The notes beneath the pieces are model-generated. The model was given only the letters and a program-made list of their open reading frames with translations. It ran no database searches and was not told where the DNA came from. Shown here piece after piece: positions 23,401 to 32,064 of a stretch of 64,000 bases of DNA (position 1 is its first letter; each line of letters starts with the position of its first letter). Position numbers and translations under genes: made by a program. Source of the stretch: Sistotremastrum niveocremeum HHB9708 (lineage: Eukaryota; Basidiomycota; Agaricomycetes; Sistotremastrales; Sistotremastraceae); contig KV419423.1 in NCBI GenBank assembly GCA_001630475.1, positions 124,001-188,000 of the forward strand, given 5' to 3'.

Positions 23401-24935
23401 CAAGCCCAAGCACACGGTGGAAGGAGAGAAGATGATCTGCTATGAAGCCCTTGAACAGCTCCTGGACGAACGCAAGTTTCTCAATTTTCTATCTCTCATG
23501 GGTCATCATCGTTCAGATCCTGCGGAAATTCGGTGAGTGTCGCTACATATGCTTGGCACACTTCTGAAAGCATGTTTCAGTGAATTTATTGACACTACAA
23601 TGGCTGCCCATGCGCTATTCACATTTCGTTCTTCCGATTTGGGGCACCCGTCTTGGGTCATTGCCGGCAACAACGGGGTGATTTCGCAGGATCACGTTGA
23701 TGCGAGTGGTGCAGCCACTTGGATCGAATGTCTGGCGGGAATCAAGGCGTGGTGTGTCAAGACTGGAGCGGCTTTCACCCGCGAAGACGACCTGAATGCT
23801 GATGATCCCGACCTTGACGGTTGGGAAACCATCATCCTGTACCCTGGGGACAAGCTGTGAGTGGATCAGGTCGCCATTCATACCTTGCTGACAATTCACT
23901 AAGATTTATGCCTCCTGGGACTGGGCATGCTGTTCTGTCTGTAGAAACCTCAGTTTGCGACGGTGGCTATGTATTTCCCAACACGAGCTACGATCTCACA
24001 CTGGATGCCCTGATCGAGGAACACTGGGCTGGCCTTGTCCTCACAAACACAAGTGAGCCTGCGCTCACTGCTAACTTTTTTCGCCTGTGGATGTATTATG
24101 CCAAACACTGGAAAAATGGTGTTGCCAAGGACGAAGACTGGCCCAGTGAGCTTGCGCCCCTTTGAACATTGAACCATGGGCCCACATTAACATGCCTTTT
24201 GTCAGAGCATGTGCCACCAGTTGAACAACTGGTCGCTCTTTATTTGATTGTGACCAAAATGCAGCACCTCACGCCCCAGATGGCTGTCGATCCAGAAGAT
24301 CCGCCCCTCCTCCCCACCCACTACAAACTTGATCGTGATTAAGGCCTCCAACGAATATGTACCTGTGGTACTCAGGTACCTGCGGGCAGGTACCTGCCTG
24401 TTTTTTTTAGGCAAAATCCCATACTCGTACTCGCCAGGTACAGGTACCCATGCAGGTATACCCATGTAAAGTGTCTTGTTTTGTGGTTAAATGGTGAAAT
24501 TGAATCACTTTGTTGGGGGCAGGTACCTGCCAAAAAGTTCACAGGCCAACGTCATACCTACCTGCAAAATTTTTGGCAGGTACCTGCGCAGGTATACCTG
24601 CGGGTATACCCATTTGGGCGATACTCGTTGGAAGCCTTAATCGTGATAGTGTTTCGATGGCTGCCGCAGACTGGCATGGGGAAGCAATGGACGACATGAA
24701 GAGTGAGGCGTGTTACACATACCGGACCAAATGGAAGGAACTGCGCGATGGATATCTGGCAAGGATCAAGGACACCACTGTCCCCAGTGTAAGCCCGGTT
24801 GAGCTTTGGGAGCTGCCTGAACGAGTGAAAGCTGAGGCGGAGGGCCGTGTGTTCTTCCCTACTAAGGCGGCAGAAGAGGAGTACCAAGCTAGGTGGGCCG
24901 CCTGGGACGCGCACTGTGCAGCCAAAGCGGCCTGA
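20490..24935 (+). CDS. JmjC-type oxygenase domain protein, last exon split by a 300-bp insertion
   Basis: This is a large protein carried by the 16.3-kb element. Exons: 20490-21211, 21258-21477, 21531-21725, 21778-21903, 21954-22646, 22703-22843, 22899-23325, 23382-23532, 23581-23856, 23904-24145, then 24206 onward. They join in frame to 1109 residues, where TAA at 24340 (first bases of the inserted element) ends the frame. A further 95 codons continue at 24648-24935 beyond it. The C-terminal third shows a JmjC/cupin fold signature. H930 and D932 form the HxD iron site in ISQDHVDASGAATW, and H992 lies in FMPPGTGHAVL, so the Fe(II) ligands are kept and oxidation of methyl-lysine or a related substrate is plausible. 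The N-terminal half is helical and unrecognised; the middle (about 430-610) is Pro/Ser-rich and basic, with KRPKKLKLRP as a candidate nuclear signal. The 95-residue tail loss lies outside the metal site. Confidence 0.82.
24332..24339. repeat. Target-site duplication ATCGTGAT, left
   Basis: The same eight bases recur at 24640-24647, directly after the 300-bp element. An 8-bp duplication is the hallmark of hAT transposition. Confidence 0.85.
24340..24639 (+). mobile_element. 300-bp hAT-like non-autonomous element, copy 1
   Basis: The ends are inverted: TAAGGCCTCCAACGA on the left and the complement of TAAGGCTTCCAACGA on the right. ATCGTGAT flanks both sides. The inside is packed with CAGGTACCTG palindromes and related GGTATACC units. 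A second 300-bp copy with only a handful of differences lies at 35068-35367. It encodes no transposase, so it is a MITE that needs an hAT enzyme from elsewhere. It sits in the last exon of the JmjC gene. Confidence 0.9.
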
Positions 24936-25421
24936 TGTTGCTCTCTATTTGCCCTTAAATATTCGTAATATATGAAGTTATTTCCGAATAAAGAGACAAT
25001 CTTGCCGGCCAGCATGGCCCAAGCTTCCTGAGAGATCCAGAAGGCGCTAGACGACCAACAAAGTCTTGAAGGTTCAACTATCTTGGTTTCAAAGACGGTG
25101 GCGAGAGGTTGCGACCGAAAGACCTTTTCAAAGTCCGACGTCCGGCATTTGCCGAATAAAGTTCGTAAATTACGGACTTGTTTAAACTCCGACATCGCTA
25201 ATTTCTGGAACGTTACACTGAGCACCTGTAACACTCTATCTCATCCACATTCATCTGGGCCGTGCTTTCTTACTGCAGTCGTACTCACTGTGAAGACCGC
25301 AAGTTGGACCAATACTACAACATACAACAATGCTTCTTTTCTGTTCAAAACTGCGCTCTATATATAGTCCCGACTTTGGGGTTCCCGATTGCCATGCCGA
25401 AGCACTGAAACTCCATCTCCT
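24936..25421. other. Convergent spacer with degenerate palindrome
   Basis: This spacer lies between the JmjC gene and the end of the Cys-rich gene. It holds the imperfect relative (25157-25179) of the 20276 palindrome. No gene was seen. Confidence 0.45.
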
Positions 25422-28400
25422 TCACTCCGTAGCACGATGGTTGACGTCTAAGTACCTTCCGAGGAAGGCAACAATGGTCTGGAGTCGTTGTGGAGGGAAA
25501 CTCTTAGGGTGGTTCTTCTCACGCTCGAGCTCTTTGTAATACTGATGCCACATGTCAGCTCACTCTGCAACGACTTGCACATAGACGTACCTCTAATAGA
25601 TAACCCAATGCAACATGCTTGTCCCTCGTGCTTTGCACTTTGCGTGGGACTGGGTGCGAATCATCTGGATAAGCCCAATGCGAATCAGGCCCTGTCAATG
25701 CCAACACCAGGCTGGCCGCATCACGACACTTATCCAGAGCTCTGATCGCGCTCTCTTCCTCCAGCGATGAAGCGCCGGACAACAACGACTGAGCCTCCTT
25801 CCCCACCTGTACGACCCCAGAGTTGGTGTCCTTCCCCACCGCCTTTGTTTTTTTGGAGGTCCCTTTGCTGTTGCTTGCGGCGAGAACTTTATCTTTCGAT
25901 GGCTCTGAGACTGAATCTTTTTCCTGCGTTCCCAGCGTTGGAGCTTCCTTGCTGCCTGGGAAGATAAAAGGAATAGGTCGGTGCTTGAGTCGGTCCCTCT
26001 CGTGCTCGATTGTGCGGACAAAGACCTTGGCCCAGTGTTCAAAAAGGAGATCATACTCAAAATAGTCGTCCACGCTCGCTGGCACCTCATCCAGGAAGCG
26101 GTAGAACACTTTATAGAGGATGTCAAGCATGCCACCAAAACTTGCATTAGTTGGCAGCGCCTTTCGGTCAATCTTACGACCCATGATCATCTTTGCTGGG
26201 TCGATTCGCCCTTCGCCAACAGGCTGACCAAAATCACGAGCAAACTCTGCCTCAAACCTATCGGCAGAAATGCCTATTGCTGCGTTTGCACCAGGCAAAT
26301 GGAGAGCAGAGACCCCATATATGGTTTTGTCGTTGCCCTGTGATGGCTTGTGAGCTTGGTTGCAGACTGTGGGCAACTGGAAGGGCTCACTTGAAGGCAA
26401 TTATCCGGATGAAGGAGGAGCTGAGCCAAACGTCCATAGGGCGCCCGATCGAGATACATTCGCTTGGGGATCTTGGACCTCGTAGATGAGGAAGCTGCAT
26501 CAGACTTGAAGAAGGTCACAAGGCGTTGAACCGCTGTGACCACATCATGCAGCACGGACATCACATGATCAGCCTCATACAGAATGGCTTGCTCCGTTAC
26601 CAGCCACTCTCGGCACATCACGTCTGCTATCTTCCCCATCGCCTCGACATGTGGGAGAAGCCCATGATCACCAAAAATTCCCAAGCGCTCAACGAGGGGC
26701 CACAACTCTGGAGATTCGAAAGGTGTCTCGCGCAGAGGGAACTTCTTCAAATAAACCATTGCAGCGGCACACATGGCCGTGGCTAACTTGATGTTATTGC
26801 CACGTGCCAATGCAAAACTTGCTGCCGCTTCTGTGGCATCAAATCGGAGGACCCCGAGCCCGTCCTCACAATAAGGGCCTTTCTTAGACATGGGATACTA
26901 CGACTTGTGAGCGTGCCGCAAAAAAGAGCCAGTAATCAGTCGTACCCATGCAGTTTCAAAAGGCGGTGCCGCAACACTGCTCACAGCAGCCAGCAGCTTT
27001 TCAGCGAGAGTGGCTGTTTTTCCGAAAGAAGCCAGCCTTGCCTCAGGGGAATGTATTGCTTCAATATATTCCGGAGAGGGTGATTTGTTGGGCTGATGGA
27101 ATGCTCAATGCTTGGTTTCTTGGCGCACATACTCAGAGAAAGGCGTACCTCTGCCACACCTGGCAAAACTTTGGCAACATTGATGGCTTCAGTGGCCTCT
27201 GGAGCGGCAGCCACTTCAGAAACCGGCAATGCATTCCTGTGACCCTCCCCTTGAGCATGCGCATCACCTTCAATAGACAAACCAGATCCTTGAAGGGCTT
27301 TCACACTCTCAGAGATGTTGCTGGTGGAACGCAAATGGCGAGCGGCTGACGGAGCAGGAGACACGACTGTAGGGGGCTGGTATTCTTCTTCCTCCTTGGG
27401 TCTCCCAGATGCGGCCTCAGTCTCAGCCCCAGACTCGGTCTCTGAATCACTTGCTCCTCGTGGCTTCCACGGCTTGGGCGCCTTCATGAACTCAATTGCG
27501 AGATGCTCATTAGCGTCCATAGGTCGATATTGCGCCTTGAGTGTCACAAAAATGAGGCGCTTGCTGATGTCTTTCAGTGCCGGAGGGAGACTTGCTCGAT
27601 CATATGCAATACTGGAAAGCGATGAGCAGATGAACACAAGGGTAGATGAAGCGCTGACTTCACTAGATCACGGCCATTGACTGTGTCGTCGTTGCCGCTG
27701 ATTCTGTAGAATTCCAACATATTCACTCGACCCTTGGAGGTGCCCTTCACTTGGAGAAAGCGATACGGCATTGGCTCATCTTCTGGGTAACCAGGGATCT
27801 CCTTTGAAACGGTCCCAATCGCTGCCACGACTTCCTGACTAGTTTCAGATCCATGGAGATGGATTGTTTTGACAAGATTGGCAATGTTGAGGCGAGCAAA
27901 GCTGTTGATGACATGAGCCACTGTGTACTGGAAAGGGGGGCTAGCATACCGATGCATATTTGGAACCTCGTACCCGAGGGGGTAGTCTCCAAACGGGGGT
28001 AGCATTGCAGTATGATTCGCCTTGCGCAACTTACGCTGTGTCTTGCGTATGGCTGTAATATGCTTTTTCTCGCCGCCAGCCTCTATGATGAGGTCGTGTT
28101 GGGCCTGATGCACATTGCGATTGTCTGGAATCCAGACAAGGAGATATGGCTTTCCGTCGTCAGCTGGCTCATTCTGCACTGTCTGGCCATGTCGCGCTTT
28201 CTTCGTTTCAGCAGGCTGATTTTTCTTATTGCTGCCTTTGCGCTTTTTGTTGGTACTGTGACCAGCAACATAGGCCGCTTGGGCAAACTAGTTTGGGAGT
28301 AAGTGCGCGAACGGTGAAAGAGGAGCACAGGACGGCCTGACATCTGCCATATTCCGCATTGGGACTTGTTGTGGAAGCGTCTGAGGCGCTTGAGCGAGGC

Positions 28401-30478
28401 CCGCCTGCCTCATCTGACTGGCCTGAGCAAATATAGTGCCCTGGAGAGCATTGAGGGCTGGATTGGGAGCGGCAGGCGGTGCAGCAAGAGGAGGAAGAGG
28501 ACCTGCCAATGGTGCCAATACCTGGAGAGGTTGAGGCTGCTGAGCTGGCGCTGTGGAATAGGGAGGAGGCGCTGGAGCTTGTGCTGCCGGTCCTCCACGA
28601 GCCGCTTCACGAAGAGCCTATGAACTAGTGATGCCGAAGTCCGGTTCGGTTCGGTCCTTGACCCCTCGAGCCCGAACCGCGAACCGGACTTCGGTTCGGT
28701 CCTCCTTAAAGTGCCCGGACCTGAACCGGACGCGAGGTTCGGTTCACAAGTGGTCCGGTTCGGTTCGAACGCGGTCCGGACGCTTTATCGGACGCCTGAG
28801 TCGCTTCGGGATTTTTTCCAGACCGCTATCGCAGTGTCAGTGGTGGCAGGTCGAGACTTCAGAGACACACGAGAGACGGGAATGAGAAACAAGGACAATC
28901 ATATTGAACAGGATTTATTTTGGCACAAAAAATCACAGAATACAAATCTCAGAATGTGAGGATATGTTGGCGAATGGAGACGAAGTGACAAAGACAGTTG
29001 GGGATGAGGTGGCAACGAGAAGGCAAAGATACGATAGCATGTGATTGCTGCATCCCCGTAAGAGCGGCCAGTGTTCAAAGCACCGCGGGGACAAATGCTA
29101 CAGGCGTTAGCACGAAGAGCGAAGAGGAAAGGACAAAAACACGTACTATTATCGTCGTAGTAGAACCTAGGCACGTCTTTCATTGCTTTTGTCTTCTCCT
29201 TTCCAACATCTGAGTGCTTGACCCGTCTGGGTCACGGATCACAAAGCTGACGCCGATACAATGTGGGAGGTGGCACAACGCACTCTCGGTGATAGTCTGG
29301 CGAATGAGCGCGTCTCAGTTGTTGCGTAGAGTCTTGGGACAGGAATCGAGGGACAAACTCACGAGCCATGATGCTGTCCTATCCCCATCCCATCAAAAGA
29401 TTTTCTTGACGAAATGTAGCCACGTTGCGAAACGAGAGACGGCCAGGCACGATATCAAAAGAAGCGACGCAAGAGATTCATAGCTTGACAAATGAGTGAG
29501 GAAAGATGTGTTGTCGGGGTGTTGATAAAGCTTGAGCCATCAAAGACCCGAGAATGGCGGATGATGGTGTGTCGACGCGTCAAGCAAGCAAAGTGAGTGA
29601 CCCCAAGTCACTACTTGTAGCTTTGATGGCAAAATGACGCATATGACTGACACCAAGTCAGTCATATCGCCTGCGCGAGACGGCAAGCACCAAGCTTGTC
29701 GTCCCGAGCGGTTGTTGCCAGAGGATGAGGGAGAGGATGCAGTTGCCAGCAATTTGTGGGACTAAGCGGTGACGGACAAGCCATAGCCGAATATAATATG
29801 TTGGCAGTTGACAGTTTAAACTTGTGGCAGACGAGAGCAAAAGAGTTATGACAGCGATGGTGATTGAACGATGGTAGACGATGGCGTGTCGGAGGGTTGC
29901 TGGCGCGTTGTGGTTGTCTGTTAGGTCACGGAGATAACGGCGTTAATGATCTTTGCACTCGGACGCATGGATTTATTACTATTTCTACTTTCCTGCAGTC
30001 AAAAATTCTGTCCTTTCTAGAATAATTCGTGCTCGCCTTGCCCATCGGTCCGCGGTTCAGTTCGGTTCGAACCGCGTCCGGGCTGCCAGGCAAACAGCCT
30101 GAACCGCGGACCGAACCGTTGGTCCCCGAGGTCGAACCGAACCTGAACCTGAACCGGACCGCCGGTTCAGTTCGGTTCGGACCGGGTTCGGACGCTTTGC
30201 CGGACCGGACGGCGGCATCACTACTATGAACAGAGTCAAATCAAGCGATATGCAGTCTGCATGTGGTCACGCACCCGGAGTTTGACCTTGTCCAGATGCT
30301 GGTGACCCTTACAGGTACACAATTCACAGTCCTCATCCACAATCTCGTGCTCTTCGCAATCTGCAAGGTCGACACCTGTTTTTATAAAGTATGGGCATCC
30401 ACTCTGGTTGGTCCCACGGATAAGGCATTGACACTGAGGGTTTTGACAACGGGTGGATGCAGTGGTGAGGTCTGGCAT
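25422..30478 (-). CDS. Cys-rich protein of the 16.3-kb element, eight exons
   Basis: Minus-strand exons 30478-30275, 28617-28342, 28287-27659, 27611-27149, 27092-26946, 26897-26391, 26337-25591 and 25541-25422 join in frame to 1030 residues. The N-terminus has Cys at 11, 16, 18, 28, 41, 51, 54 and 56 and His at 44, 59 and 61, suggesting bound zinc. Then come an Ala/Pro/Gln-rich linker (about 69-160), a Lys-rich stretch, a globular part (about 180-370), a Glu/Ser-rich linker, and a helical C-terminus ending LGRYLDVNHRATE. No known family was recognised. Intron 1 is swollen from about 56 bases to 1.66 kb by a hAT-like insertion at its 3' end. Two donors are GTCAG-type, a little weak. The gene is convergent to the JmjC gene and presumably serves the same element, perhaps as a DNA- or end-binding partner. 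Confidence 0.75.
28618..28625. repeat. Target-site duplication CTATGAAC
   Basis: The same eight bases follow the 1.6-kb element at 30224-30231. Read on the minus strand the duplication is GTTCATAG, which contains the intron acceptor AG of the Cys-rich gene. Confidence 0.88.
28626..30223. mobile_element. 1.6-kb hAT-like non-autonomous element
   Basis: The inverted ends read TAGTGATGCCG on the left and CGGCATCACTA on the right, flanked by an 8-bp duplication CTATGAAC. Both ends carry clusters of GGTTCGG/CCGAACC (28640-28780 and 30050-30190), which look like transposase-binding subterminal repeats. The centre has no open frame resembling a transposase. It is inserted in intron 1 of the Cys-rich gene. 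Confidence 0.9.
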
Positions 30479-30934
30479 CGTGCTCTGGCGTTCTGAAGGC
30501 TGCTTTGAAGGCTATAGATAAGGAGATGAAAGTTTTTCTCAAGTTCAAGCGGAGATTGAATATTGCTAGCTAGCACGCAATATTGCAGATGGCAACAGAA
30601 CAGAAACTTATTTAGCAAAAACCACGACATGCTGGAGGCCTGTGCCACTCGGTCCCTGTGCTGTTCTCGCCTAGCATCGCGTAGATAAGGCTCAGAAGCG
30701 CTGCAGGGTCTAGATCTGATGGCAACCAAGAAGCAGGCGCTTCGGAGTTCAGGGAAATGATGTCATGGGAAGACACGTGAACGCGTAGGGTCACGTGACT
30801 GGTGCCTGGGAAGCGGAAGGGGAGTGAGTATGATGCCTCATGTTCTGGGGTCTGGTGTGGAGGACAGCTGGTGCATGAGTATCTTGGGGGTGCTGGTCAG
30901 AGGTCGCACATTGTTGGAAGAGAAAGGTGTAAAA
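30479..30934. other. 5' flank of the Cys-rich gene
   Basis: This stretch lies between the Cys-rich gene start and the right GGAAAG array. It is presumably its promoter; nothing else was recognised. Confidence 0.4.
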
Positions 30935-31250
30935 GGAAAGAATGACAATGGAAAGTATGCAGGGAAAAGGTCCAAAAGGAAAGGTGTGATGAACGGAAAG
31001 GTGTTGGTGGAAACAAGTGACGCGCGGAAACATGTGCCAATGGAAAGTATGCAAAGGGAAAGTTGTGAATGGAAAGGTCTGGCAAGTGAAAAGATGTCAA
31101 GAGGAAAGGTCTTACAAAAGGAAAGTAGTAGAAAATCACGGAAAGAAGTAAGATTTCATGCATGGAAAGAAGCAAAAACCATGGAAAGAAGTGAGAAATT
31201 TGCAAAAAAGAGGAAAGTAGTGAACGGAAAGTAGTGATTTTGGAAAGGTC
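30935..31250 (-). repeat. Right subterminal GGAAAG array
   Basis: I count fifteen GGAAAG units in about 315 bases, the complement of the left CTTTCC array, often as GGAAAGTAGT, GGAAAGAAG or GGAAAGGTC. It is about twice as long as the left array. Confidence 0.8.
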
Positions 31251-31279
31251 CCTATTTATGCAACAGTCGGCCCACCATA
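31242..31279 (-). repeat. Right terminal inverted repeat of the 16.3-kb element
   Basis: It ends GGCCCACCATA, the exact complement of the left start. The flanking CAGGAC at 31280-31285 completes the target duplication. Confidence 0.85.
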
Positions 31280-31285
31280 CAGGAC

Positions 31286-31581
31286 ATCGTACCGTATCCC
31301 GGTCTTCTCAGACTCTCAGTCTAAGTACTCGACTAGCACCAGACGACCACTTAGGAAGAAAGACAACGGATCGTGGGTGCCGTCGACAGTGATTAGCTTT
31401 GATCTAGATCTCGAAGAATCAACAATAGGTCCCTTGATGCCATTAATGCTCGAGAGCTCAGTTGCTACTTCCAGTATCTCTCATGGCACGGAATAGAAGG
31501 TTCGGTGGATGTTAGACGTTCATGTTCGTACGGGGTATACAGTAGGCGTAGGAATCTTTGGACTCTGGGAATTTTGGGAAT
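31286..31581. other. Short host spacer between two large elements
   Basis: About 300 bases separate the right end of the DNA transposon from the LTR retrotransposon. No gene or repeat was recognised. It should continue directly from the sequence left of 15017 in an allele lacking the transposon. Confidence 0.5.
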
Positions 31582-31586
31582 GCGGA

Positions 31587-31941
31587 TGTAACGGTTATGG
31601 CCTCCGGATTAGCCGAGCATAGCCGTTACGATCTCGTATGGACTGTTTTTGTAGTCGATCGTAGAAGTCAAGTATTTATTCNNNNNNNNNNNNNNNNNNN
31701 NNNNNNNNNNNNNNNNNNNNNNNNNNNNNNNNNNNNNNNNNNNNNNNNNNNNNNNNNNNNNNNNNNNNNNNNNNNNNNNNNNNNNNNNNNNNNNNNNNNN
31801 NNNNNNNNNNNNNNNNNNNNNNNNNNNNNNNNNNNNNNNNNNNNNNTTTGTGTCTGTCAATATCCGACTGCATCAAGACTTCGCTTATTCGCTAGAGACT
31901 CTGTTCGGTCACTATACCGCAAGAATATAGTCACCGTCACA
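31587..31941 (+). repeat. Left LTR, containing an assembly gap
   Basis: It has 95 bases before and 95 after the N run, each matching the right LTR. The complete right LTR is 268 bases, so the true missing part should be about 78 bases, not 165. Confidence 0.9.
31682..31846. other. Assembly gap (165 N)
   Basis: The run of N lies wholly inside the left LTR. The matching right-LTR interval holds the TATA box and the likely transcription start. Confidence 0.99.
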
Positions 31942-32064
31942 TTTTTTGACAGTTAAGTACATCGAATTTTTTTCTCTTTCTCTAACCCCCCCCTGGGACG
32001 TCCTCGCTGTCTGATCAACAGCGACCATCGCCCCTTCCCTGCCCCTTCCTACAACGAGCGAACG

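Larger units (their letters stand above)
15023..31279 (+). mobile_element. 16.3-kb multi-gene DNA transposon with integrase-like transposase and JmjC protein
   Basis: The element is bounded by imperfect inverted ends of about 37 bases that start TATGGTGGGCC on both sides. Just inside are arrays of CTTTCC (left) and its complement GGAAAG (right). A CAGGAC duplication flanks the whole. Inside lie an integrase-like DDE transposase (+, 15681-17334), unresolved minus-strand gene(s) (17.7-20.2 kb), a JmjC-domain protein (+, 20490-24935) and a Cys-rich protein (-, 25422-30478). Two younger hAT-like insertions sit within it (24340-24639, 28626-30223); without them it would be about 14.3 kb. The transposase frame is intact, so the element may still be able to move. 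The ends, arrays and target duplication are seen directly; that all genes travel as one unit follows from their lying between the ends. Confidence 0.88.

Noticed and set aside
24336-24643. TTAA target site suggesting a piggyBac-type element
   Set aside because: TTAA flanks only copy 1. Both copies share an 8-bp duplication when the ends are set at TAAGGC, which fits hAT.
31942-31965. Primer binding site after the left LTR
   Set aside because: TTTTTTGACAGTTAAG does not start with the usual TGG. A short ACTGTC match to the LTR hints at self-priming but is too short to claim.
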